A DNA stretch of 64,000 bases, taken from the NCBI GenBank assembly GCA_021307315.1, contig JAJSPD010000044.1, forward strand, positions 124,001-188,000. The letters run 5' to 3'. The position numbers were made by a program, and so were the translations under genes. This document shows positions 55,013 to 64,000 of the stretch, in pieces; within the stretch, counting starts at the first letter, position 1; each line of letters begins with the position of its first letter. This DNA is from Bisporella sp. PMI_857 (lineage: Eukaryota; Ascomycota; Leotiomycetes; Helotiales; Helotiaceae). The notes under the pieces were generated by a model. The model worked only from the letters and a program-made list of their open reading frames with translations. It was not told the DNA's origin and did no database searches.

Positions 55013-58000
55013 CTTGAGCAATTGCTTAGACTCTGGATCTGTATTGAAGTCGTAAGGATATCTAAAGTTGTAGGGAGGTCGGATGCTCCGGAAGGGCACG
55101 TAAGAAATTCCAATTAGAGGAATGCGACACGTCGACCACGAGCAACAATTAAAAGGAAGAATAAGGCGAACGAATCTAGCCTCGTCTAAAGGAGTGACAA
55201 GAAAAGGATGCGAAGAAACGCCTCCAAACTGGTAAGATATGAAAGGAGGATAAAAGAGAAGAAAGGTCAAGGCTGGGGAAGGTGGACTTTGTAATGTTGA
55301 CCTTGTACCTAAAGGGGGGGGAAAAAGAGAGAAATCGCGGCGAAACGACATTGCTACTTTTAAAAAGGGGTAGGCAATCTTGCCAAGCCACACACCCGTG
55401 CTCACCAAAAAGGAAATTTGGCAAGGATTCAACAAAAGCATGTGATTGGCAGGTGCTGACTTAAGCGAATATGGATGAGATGAGATTGGGCGAATGCGAA
55501 TAATGAGTCCAGATGTCAATGTTCCGAGGGCCGACTTGATCTCCCATCACAATTGGACTACGACGATGAAGATGGGGCACTTCTTAGCGTACGACCTTCA
55601 GTATACGGACAATCCAATCTCCATTTACGCGCGTGTGCCGAGGGACGTTGAAAGGACACCAAAGTACCAGTTGACTTGAAGCAAAAGAGCCGCTCCTGTG
55701 ATCCCAACAAGCCCGAGACGGATAGGGGTATATACAGGTATTCGGTTATACCCGAGATGCCTAGGGAACACGACCTCCCACATTCCATACCAACATTATG
55801 CAAGAATGAAGAATTAAAATATTTGCCCAAGACGAAGATCAATGCATGCAAGCTCAATCGCGGAAGCTTACAACATGGGTGCAAACTCTCGATACCGCTT
55901 GCTCTGCCATCGACTAATATTAACCATGTGAGCCGGTCATTACGTTGGGGCTTGATCAACCTTTCAAAATCTGCCAGATGAAAGCAAAAGAGCTTCCCTC
56001 CATGCATTTTATATAAGGAGCGTTGGCATAGCGACAGAAGCCGCCTTGACACGCTTCTACCTGCAGTTGACTTTGAGAAGGAGGGGATGCAAGCGTATCA
56101 AAGCCCAGTATGCTCTTCACTCACCGGCTTACTACCTTCAAACGAACTCGAGCTCGCATAGTTCCTTGAATTTCTAATAGGGATCACACTTATGATCTGG
56201 GAGGAAGTTCTTCCTGAACCCCGCGCCCTCAGTTGTTTGCCCACGGCTTCATAAGAACCATGACTTTAATATCCTCTCATTTCCCGACTGTCCTCTTCCC
56301 GTCGGCGTGCTTACTCGTGAAGTCTTGTTTTGTTGCGTGAGTGCCTCCCTGAATTCACAGAAGCTTGTCGAGAGGCAGGCGAGGGATATTCTGAAGAATT
56401 TTAAGTCCGCTCCTTCGTTGGCCATACTAGCTAGTAAGATGTGATGCTGGACATGAAGGTGTTCTTTCTGATGATTTGGAAGTTCTGCTAGATAGTGGGT
56501 CCTTGGAATGCAACCGCGATATTTATGTCAGGCGTTTCTTTCCTGAGTTATTGAGGATTTATGTGCCCTACAGAAGGATATCTATTCCGCCGCGAAATTC
56601 ATTGAGTCTGGATACTCTTTTTTTTGGTAATGTAAGCTACACCACGGTTTGCGTTGCGTGGGATGGCGAAAATCGCATTGCTGTAAGTGAATTGAACCAT
56701 GTTATCCATGATTTGAGGCAGGCGAGGAGAATTTTGATGGGCATTAGGCACAAGAGACATGCAAATATGTTGAGCTGGAGAAGGACCACTGTCCGCTTGA
56801 AGATCCGTAATCTGTTAGGTGAAATTATAGGCTAGATGCTACCTATTATCGTTAAAACGTATGCTTTGATCAATGCCACAAGATTCAGCGACTTTCTGAC
56901 ATACTCTAATTCGTGAGTATTACGGATTCTTCCTAATGAATTCGGAATAACCACTGACATGCATAGCACCGCCTTAAGAGCGGTATGTCCCCAAGCAATG
57001 ATCTAGCTTCGAATAGAACCTAATCGCTAGCAGCTATTTACTCTCCTCACATCGACTTAGAGCTAAACTAAGCATGCACTTAGGTACATATATATAACAC
57101 AACTCTTCATAAACAATAAGCCTGAGATTTTGCATATCAATCCTTCTAGCTTTCCTTTTTCCTTATACAAGGCATATTGCCATTCTTTGATGGGTGTATT
57201 TCTAACTTCTATTATGTGCTTTAGCCTATCTCCATGAAGCTAATAAGTCTCACCTACTATTTTTTTATAACGGAATACCTCACGGTAGATGTAAATGCAA
57301 CGCGTCATTCTCCTTATATTACAGGTGGCGATATCTTTCTGCTGGTACATCTTTCTTCATTCAATCCCTGCGAGTCGACAGCGTATCGGCATATGTCTAC
57401 TTGCCAACGATCATTTCCTCTATGCATTTAAACAGAGACTTTTCGGTATCTTCAGTCGGTTATATTAGCACTAACTTTGGCTACTAATTCAATTAGTAGA
57501 AGGATTCTTAGGAAGGCAACATTTGTTTGTTTGTAGACGAGCTTGCTTTGATAGGGTTCTGAGGTAAAACATGCATTATTTATTTTAGCTCATACTCCGT
57601 ATTAGTTTGAAAGATGCGCACTATAATAACTCTTCTAACCACAACTTAAACCCGTTCCAACCATCCTGAGCTCCGTTCAATTGAAGTTCTTGATGGTGCT
57701 ACCAATGGCTATTAGGCAAGCATCGTGCTCATGACGGAAGTGCGATCAAAATGCCTATTTTCAGTCACATCTTATGACGCGGCTTGTTTAACTCGTCGTC
57801 ATACATTCGGTGCCTAATTCATCTATTGAGAAACCGTGATTGTAGCCTATGTCATTGTTGAACAAAAGCTGAAGTGAGTTTATCTGGCAGTTAAGCTAAA
57901 TTATGTGGTTCGCTGGTTCTTGGTTTCAGCTATCTCCTACTTGACTTTATGTCCAGTTTATTGGACACATCTCTCATCCACTTGCTGCCGTGCGGCATTA

Positions 58001-59791
58001 TTAGATATCGGCTGCAGCTTTCTCGCATCATTAAGGATACAGAAACAGTCCAATGACTTCCCAAGATCTTCCCATGACGGTTCATACGCCATGCATCGAT
58101 GAGCCTGCACCTGTTTCCACATCTACTACCAAGCTAACGAGCAAATTAACACTTGCAAATCCTTTGATCAATCCTCTCGACATATTCGAATAATTTTCCA
58201 AGCTGTCCATAGAGATCAAATTCAAAATCTAGAAAAGGCTCTCTCTGAATCGTGCATAATCACTATCCGAACCGAGGCTGAGAATCGACACATAGAATTT
58301 TCGAAGTAGGTGGCATAGAGGAACTTGGGCCAAAGTTTCCAAATTTGCCCTTGCCTTACGGTGAGTCCGGAAATGGTGTGCTTTATCGTTGTTCAACTAC
58401 TGCAGCTTGGCGAGAGCACGAAATGTCCAAAGAGGCTTTCAAACAACCTTTGGGGTATGGAGCTGTGCATTTGGTGTCTCAGGAACTGACCATACATCTC
58501 TTTCTAGTTTGAAATGAAAAACGGAAGAACGAGATCATTCTTGTCCGATGCGGAAAGCTATTTGAGATATGAGATGATCTCTTTAATCAGTGACATGGTG
58601 ATAGTCGGGTAAATATCAACTGGTAGTTTGAACGCTTCGAGAACGTGGCCATTTCCTTTAGAAAACTCCGTGCTAATTGTCTCAATTCATCGCAATCGGG
58701 CATTCGCATTCTGAGGTACCACAACATCATCAATCATCAATAAGCCTCAGGCACAAAGCAAGGAAATGAGACAAAGCTTTTCGGTAGCTTTAGAAAGTTG
58801 GGAGACTTACACCTTGCAGATGCTTTAGTGGTGGACGAACAATGTGTTGAGGCATTAGTTCATGCAGATTTTGGGCCCATGGCAAGGGCCCGCGTATCTA
58901 TCAAGAGGTTGGTTCGGAAGATTACAAGGGCTCAAACTTTCCATCGCTATACAGCTGATGATTTCGGTGAACAAGAAAGAAAGTAAGTGAATGTACATGG
59001 ATGAGGAACGACAGACGGGCGAAGGCACACCAGCAACCGTGAGTCTTCTCAATTCCATGTCAGGATATGAAGATTTAATGCGCTATATGTATGATGAAGT
59101 TGAGTAAGGTTTTGTAAGTCGAGTTTTGTCTTTGAGCGTGTGCTCTGATGATCACGTTTTGACTCTGAATGATTTAGAAGATTTGCTTTATTTCTCCAAT
59201 TCTCATACCTGACGATGAAGCATCACCAAAAATCAATATAATAATGAGATTCTACTTCCCCTAGGCAATTGCATTAATTGTCTGGAACCAGGGTGTCTTC
59301 TGAGACGGCCAGAGTCTTTCTTGATATCAAGGACGAAGAACTGGTTGGACTCGGCTTATTACTGAAAGCCATTGCAGATTGGATGGATAAATCTTAATCA
59401 AGAGTGTACTGCACACATTTCATAGTTATATACTATGTACTCGACCTGTGGCCTATTCGCATCGGGCTTCAATTTCTCCATCCTCACTAAGGAGGATTGC
59501 ATCGAGGCTATCTTATTGGTTGTCGCGGAAAAGCAAATTTAGAAAACTAAACAGTTTCTGTGCCGTAAATACCTATTTCTAGATAAATGATATCGTAAGT
59601 TAACATTGTATGTCGAAAGATCAGTGAGGCTGAAGTTTGTGTTGTCGTCTTAAGCTTTTCGTCGATACTGCGTCAATCCCGACCCCTGAAAACAACGCTA
59701 GTCTGCTTTTGGCTGTCATTCTCGAACTTTACAGATATTCCAGAACACGCAGTCTGACTTTCCCAATCTCGACACAGAACTACCACTCAAG
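55013..59791. other. Gene-poor region, 4.8 kb, with coding-like fragments
   Basis: This is the largest gap between recognised genes, between the divergent elongase and p24 genes. Its first 400 bp should hold the elongase promoter. From about 56340 to 59400 there are several plus-strand open stretches with protein-like composition but no common frame; they are annotated separately as a possible gene remnant. No inverted repeats, target duplications or tRNA were seen. Confidence 0.4.
56350..59400 (+). pseudogene. Possible decayed or unrecognised multi-exon gene(s)
   Basis: Several open plus-strand segments read like protein but are interrupted. Examples are NSQKLVERQARDILKNFKSA near 56355-56435, a 134-codon open stretch ending at 56835 that includes FFGNVSYTTVCVAWDGENR, EKALSESCIITIRTEAENRH near 58230-58300, LPYGESGNGVLYRCSTTAAW near 58350-58420, FEMKNGRTRSFLSDAESYL near 58509-58565, and ADALVVDEQCVEALVHADFG near 58818-58880, the last ending at a good GTAAGT donor at 58982. 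I recognise no domain. No joined frame could be built without invoking shifts, so either exons are missing from my model or the gene is broken. Low confidence; composition alone supports it. Confidence 0.25.
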
Positions 59792-60607
59792 ATGAAGCGT
59801 TCGATTTTCGCATACGGCCTGCTAGCCCTGCTCTCGCCACTCGTGTCTGCGACTGCGCTCACTTATAAACTTGCTGCGAACGAGAGAGCGTGCTTCTATT
59901 CGTCTGTTGAGAGTAAAGGCGCGAAGATTGCTTTTTACTTTGCTGTACGTCAACCCCTCCCATATGCTATTTGGTTGGTTTTGTGGAATTAGCGCTGATA
60001 AGGCAATATAGGTCCAAGCTGGAGGATCCTTTGATGTTGATTATGAAGTCGTCGGACCACAGGATAAGATTATCATGGATGGGCAGAAGGAGCGGCAGGG
60101 AGATTTCGTCTTTACAGCGACCGAGGTTGGGGAGTATAGGTTCTGTTTCAACAACCAGATGAGCACATTCGCAGAGAAATTCGTGGATTTCGAAATCGCC
60201 GTATATCTTCCCTTCTCCCCCTTTCCCTTGTTGAGACTAATTGCTCCGTAGGTCGAAAACGAGCAACGGGCTTCAATACCCGCAAAACAGGGCACATCCC
60301 CCGAACAAACATCTGCGTTGGAGGAGAGCATTTTCAAGCTGAGTGGCCAATTATCGACCATCACGAGGAACCAGAAGTACTTCCGCACGAGGGAGAACCG
60401 AAATTTCAGTACTGTGCGGAGTACAGAGAGGCGGATATTTAACTTCAGTGTCATCGAGAGCTTGATGATGGTCTGTATGGCGGCACTGCAAGTTGCCATC
60501 GTTAGGTTCTTTTTCCAGGTATGTTATGCCCTGTGCGGAGCTATGAATGTTGGATTTAGGATGAGGACTAATCGGACACATAGGGTGCGAGAAAGGGATA
60601 CGTGTGA
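59792..60607 (+). CDS. p24/emp24-GOLD family cargo receptor
   Basis: Exons 59792-59944, 60012-60200, 60252-60518 and 60584-60607 encode 210 aa; introns are 67, 51, 65 nt. Every exon is a whole number of codons. Residues 1-20 (MKRSIFAYGLLALLSPLVSA) are a signal peptide. The GOLD domain follows (LTYKLAANERACFYSSVE, GSFDVDYEVVGP, GEYRFCFNNQMSTFAEKFVDF) with its two disulfide cysteines. A coiled coil (EESIFKLSGQLSTITRNQKY) leads to the transmembrane helix (FSVIESLMMVCMAALQVAIV) and a short cytosolic tail RFFFQGARKGYV. The di-Phe plus basic residues serve COPII export and COPI retrieval. p24 proteins cycle between ER and Golgi and sort GPI-anchored cargo. The subfamily is probably Erp2/gamma-delta-like; the tiny last exon carries only GARKGYV. 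Confidence 0.92.
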
Positions 60608-61456
60608 ATGTGCTTTTGGGCTGGAGATAAGCTTGTGTTTGGAAGGAAACTTATGGGCATGGGAGGAGTTACAGATGCGATGTGTATTATATCGAATAAG
60701 CCTAGAACTACGGAAGAAAACTGTGTTCTCCTGCAATATCCTGCCTATAATCTTAAGCAGGAATAATACATGAAAGGGAGGTATAGGATAGCGTCTACTA
60801 TGAATACGTCTTCTGCAGCTTGCACGGCTCGGGTCACGATTTTACATAGGTTGGGGATGATTTTTCGTGTCAGTGAATCCATATGATACGTATCCCAAGT
60901 TCCCATACCTCATTGCTTGCTAAACTTAAATCCTAAAATATGTACGGGTACCCACAGTCTCAAACTGAAATGGACTTGCCAAGTGTTACCTTCTAAGCTT
61001 CAGGGTCTTTCAATGCTTAGATTTGTCGAGGACCAGAAGTCAGGATATAACAAATTTTGCTTGACAAGACTTCTAATTATGTTGTAGTTTGTATAGTCCC
61101 TTAAACCTGCTATATACTCTGTGAGGAAGAAATGTGAAACATTCTTCACTGCATACAACGTTGAAGATGTTCAATTGATGCAGAAGTATATAGGGAACCG
61201 TCAAGCACCCAATAGCTTGCTTGCAGCGTATGAAAGCTCTTGTAACTCAAGTTATTCGACACCAGCTCATATGAGCGTCTTCACACATATCATAAATATA
61301 ATGATATTCCAAATGCTTCATACATTCTGGCATTATAGTCCCGCTTGTTGCCAAGACTTACCAAATATAGCTTAGCTCAGCCGAGCCTGAAATCCTGGAG
61401 ACCTCAATGGAAATCTTTCAGGTCTGCTTTCCCAATATCACTTTACAATTCGCGCA
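60608..61456. other. Intergenic region before the SNW gene
   Basis: About 850 bp, moderately AT-rich, between two plus-strand genes. It holds the p24 3' end and the SNW promoter. No further gene recognised. Confidence 0.45.
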
Positions 61457-63229
61457 ATGTCTTTAGCTGCATCTTTATCACGGGCGCTTCCCAAGCCGAA
61501 GTACACAGGTGAAGATGAAGAAATACCACTACATGCGCAGCAAAGAGGACCACGAATCCTGCCTGCTGGAGCATTGAATGACAGTCAAATAGTTCTCAAA
61601 AAATCAGGCCCTCCACCATATGGCAACAGAACAGGGTGGCGCCCACGAGGCCAGGAGGATTTCGGTGATGGAGGAGCTTTTCCTGAGGTGCTAGTGGCAC
61701 AATATCCTTTGGATATGGGCAAGAAATCTACGTCGGGCAGCACAGCTCTTGCCGTTCAGGTCGACGCAGAGGGAAAGGTCAAATACGATGCTATTGCGAA
61801 GCAAGGTCACAATGATAAGCGGATAGTCCACGCGTCATTCAAGGATCTGATCCCTCTTCGACAACGTGCTGATGAGGGGGATATCAATCTGGATCGGCCG
61901 AGTGAGGAGGAGGTGGCTGCTTCGACGGAGAAGACCAAAGCTGCTCTCGCATTGCTTGTCAGTGGTGCCGTGGCAGCGCAAAAGCCTAAGAATGTCAATG
62001 TGGGAGCTAGAAAAGATCCAACCTTCGTGCGATATACCCCTGCAAATCAGATGGGCGATAATACACGAAAAAATGATCGTATTATGAAAATTGTGGAAAG
62101 GCAGCAAGATCCTATGGAGCCACCGAAGTTCAAACATAAAAAGATTCCTAGAGGCCCACCAAGTCCACCTGCTCCGGTTATGCACTCGCCACCACGGAAG
62201 TTGACTGCGGAGGATCAAGAGGCTTGGAAGATTCCACCACCTGTGTCAAATTGGAAGAACCCTAAAGGTTACACGGTTCCTTTGGACAAGAGATTAGCTG
62301 CCGATGGAAGAGGGCTACAAGATGTTACTATCAATGACAGATTTGCACAATTTGCAGAGGCTCTCTACACAGCTGACAGACATGCAAGGGAAGAGGTCAA
62401 GCAAAGATCGCTCATGCAACAACGTTTGGCGGAGAAGGAGAAGCAACAAAAAGAGGATCATTTGCGTATGTTAGCACAAAAGGCACGGGAGGAGAGAGCT
62501 GGAGGTGGAAGACGACAATCCAGAGATTCTAGATCCCGGTCTGGAAGTTATAGTGATTCACGATCAGGATCTGATAGTGAGGATGAAGAAGTCCGAGAGC
62601 GAAAGAAGATGCGTAAGGAGAAGCAAAGAGAAGAAGAGCGGAAATTGCGCCAGTCACGTATGGGTGCTGAGCGAAGAATTCAGATGCAAGCTCGAGAGCA
62701 GAATCGAGATATTTCGGAAAAGATTGCTTTGGGGATTGCAAAGCCCACAGCGACTACTGAGTCAATGTATGACTCTCGGCTGTTTAACAGAACTAGTGGC
62801 TTTGATTCTGGTTTCAACGAAGATCAACACTATGATAAGCCTCTATTTGCCGCTCAGGATGCTATCAGCAGTATATATAGGCCACGCCAGAATATGGACG
62901 ATGGGGATGATGATGAAGCAGCGGAGGCGGAGATGGGTAAGATTCAGAAGAGCAACCGTTTCGGCGAAGCGCTAGGTAGAGGGACTTTCAAGGGCGCGGA
63001 TGAGCAAGAGGTTGGTCTTACAGCTTCCATGTTACAAAAGAATCATACTAATTTAGCAAACCAGGCTCGAGAAGGCCCGGTGCAGTTTGAGAAGGACAAG
63101 GGGGATGCATTTGCGAATGTCGATGACTTCCTCAAGGATGTTGGGGAGAGCTCGAACAAACGTGGATATGGGTTACAGGATGAAGAGAGATCATCAAAGA
63201 GAGCGAGGATTGATGATGAAGACGATTAA
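61457..63229 (+). CDS. PRP45: SNW-domain pre-mRNA splicing factor (Prp45/SKIP)
   Basis: A single exon of 590 codons, complete from ATG to TAA. The N-terminus MSLAASLSRALPKPKY and the block PPPYGNRTGWRPRGQEDFGDGG-like text are typical; so is GGAFPEVLVAQYPLDMG. The SNW domain spans about residues 170-330, with the name motif SNWKNPKGYTVPLDKRL near 265 and GLQDVTINDRFAQFAEALY after it. The C-terminal third is charged, with RSRSGSYSDSRSGSDS and a basic helix KKMRKEKQREEERKLRQSR, then SMYDSRLFNRTSGFDSGF and KGGFDEEQ-like KGDAFANVDDFL. Prp45/SKIP is a component of the NineTeen-related complex that stabilises the active spliceosome and links it to transcription. No intron is present, unusual for this window but common for this gene in fungi as far as I know. 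Confidence 0.95.
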   Translation: MSLAASLSRALPKPKYTGEDEEIPLHAQQRGPRILPAGALNDSQIVLKKSGPPPYGNRTGWRPRGQEDFGDGGAFPEVLVAQYPLDMGKKSTSGSTALAVQVDAEGKVKYDAIAKQGHNDKRIVHASFKDLIPLRQRADEGDINLDRPSEEEVAASTEKTKAALALLVSGAVAAQKPKNVNVGARKDPTFVRYTPANQMGDNTRKNDRIMKIVERQQDPMEPPKFKHKKIPRGPPSPPAPVMHSPPRKLTAEDQEAWKIPPPVSNWKNPKGYTVPLDKRLAADGRGLQDVTINDRFAQFAEALYTADRHAREEVKQRSLMQQRLAEKEKQQKEDHLRMLAQKAREERAGGGRRQSRDSRSRSGSYSDSRSGSDSEDEEVRERKKMRKEKQREEERKLRQSRMGAERRIQMQAREQNRDISEKIALGIAKPTATTESMYDSRLFNRTSGFDSGFNEDQHYDKPLFAAQDAISSIYRPRQNMDDGDDDEAAEAEMGKIQKSNRFGEALGRGTFKGADEQEVGLTASMLQKNHTNLANQAREGPVQFEKDKGDAFANVDDFLKDVGESSNKRGYGLQDEERSSKRARIDDEDD

Positions 63230-64000
63230 CTGGCATATAATAGGCGTTTGGATGTAGCGGCATCTTGTAGCAATATTGGCGTCATTGGGGTAATGCTGCA
63301 TATATCCAAATCAAAAGCGTATCATGCCCTGGCGGAGAAGTATTGTGACTGAGAACCCACATAATTCTCCCATATCCGCATTTACATGTCCATTTTCGTC
63401 TCCATATGTTTTTTTTTCAGATCCATCCTCCAATAGATGCCACAGCTCATGCTTTTCAATCGTAGACATTGATGAATTACTGATGGCTCACCATTTCGGC
63501 CCCCAAAACGACTTATGTTGACTAAAGTGGAGTTTCTCGAACTTGTCAGCGCTTCGGTCAAAATGGGCACCGTGCGCTCTTTCATTATGCACAACTTTAT
63601 CGAAAATCCGGGATCAGCTCAAGGCACTTATCACTTCCAGGAATCAATCGTGGTAGCCAAGTGTTTCTTTCTGCGGCGTTGCCATCGCTTCTCGTTCGCC
63701 ACATTAGACAGAGAGACCTCTGCAAATCCTGTGAGTGATGCCATTCTTTAAGAGTTTTCATTCAGTGGAGTTTCTCCCCAGAAAAAATGACGCGACGCTC
63801 ATCAAACTCGGCGACCCACGTTTTCTATGTTTGAGATATGGCCGCATGTTTCGTCACTTGTTTCTTTTAATAGTGGACCTTTCGGCCTTTAGATATGAGG
63901 CCTTGATAAACGCATGTAGTTCTTGCGCGTATTCCCCATTTTTCCTTTCCCAACTTTGTTGTTATTCTTGCATAGCCGGCCTCGTATCCATCTACAACGG
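63230..64000. other. Downstream flank of the SNW gene, no gene recognised
   Basis: About 770 bp to the window edge. Open stretches such as 63515-63751 have no motif. A neighbouring gene may begin beyond the edge. Confidence 0.45.

Noticed and set aside
54563..55519. Longer elongase start with an extra N-terminal region upstream of 55012
   Set aside because: The upstream in-frame text lacks ELO similarity and would add a hydrophobic Phe/Pro-rich leader; the start at 55012 matches known fungal ELO N-termini.

Overview
The window is nuclear DNA of a filamentous ascomycete fungus (Pezizomycotina). The evidence is the gene content: a Zn(II)2Cys6 regulator, a Crh-type wall transglycosylase, a CAF-1 large subunit with a fungal layout, a chromodomain/HDA2-3 protein and a fungal ELO elongase. 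Genes are also split by many GT-AG introns of about 46-70 nt, with CTAAC/CTGAC branch sites just before the acceptor. I cannot name the species; the style would suit a leotiomycete or sordariomycete, but that is only an impression.

Layout, left to right. 1-2198: the 3' part of a Zn2Cys6 transcription factor. 3793-4955: a MORG1/WDR83-type WD40 protein. 6031-12644 is a compact housekeeping block: the TFIIH helicase XPB/Ssl2 (-), a CHY zinc-finger protein (+), proteasome alpha-4 (-) and a mitochondrial FAD D-lactate/D-2-hydroxyglutarate dehydrogenase (+), arranged as divergent pairs. 15375-17819: a split-barrel flavin protein (-) divergent from a CutC copper-homeostasis protein (+). 19844-21551: a membrane-anchored Crh/GH16 wall enzyme (-). 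24371-30818: a Rad9/Crb2-type BRCT checkpoint protein whose first intron carries a 3.45 kb transposon. 32521-34656: CAF-1 large subunit (-). 35253-36797: a flavin monooxygenase with a doubtful splice junction. 37814-38896: an eIF4E2/4EHP-like cap-binding protein. 39649-40416: a BTB protein (-). 41427-46465: a chromodomain plus HDA2/3 protein. 47788-49210: ribosomal protein L4 (-). 49847-51163: a Ser-rich protein of unknown function (-). 53796-55012: a fatty-acid elongase (-). 59792-60607: a p24 cargo receptor. 61457-63229: the SNW/Prp45 splicing factor. These are mostly unrelated core genes; I see no metabolic gene cluster.

The most notable object is the element at 24548-27997. It has long terminal inverted repeats starting GGGTCCGAC, a 9-bp target duplication, a very AT-rich interior without a credible ORF, and a tandem array of about 22 bp at one end only. 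These features fit a non-autonomous or decayed Mutator-like element. It landed exactly on a 3' splice site, so the duplication copies the acceptor and the intron grows from 73 to 3532 nt. Other points are a 7-nt micro-exon in the proteasome alpha-4 gene, a 5-nt first coding exon in the CHY gene, two 54-nt stop-free in-frame introns in the chromodomain gene, a broken-looking junction in the monooxygenase, and coding-like fragments in the gene-poor 56.3-59.4 kb stretch. Gene models here were built by hand from splice signals and reading-frame continuity; none has transcript support.
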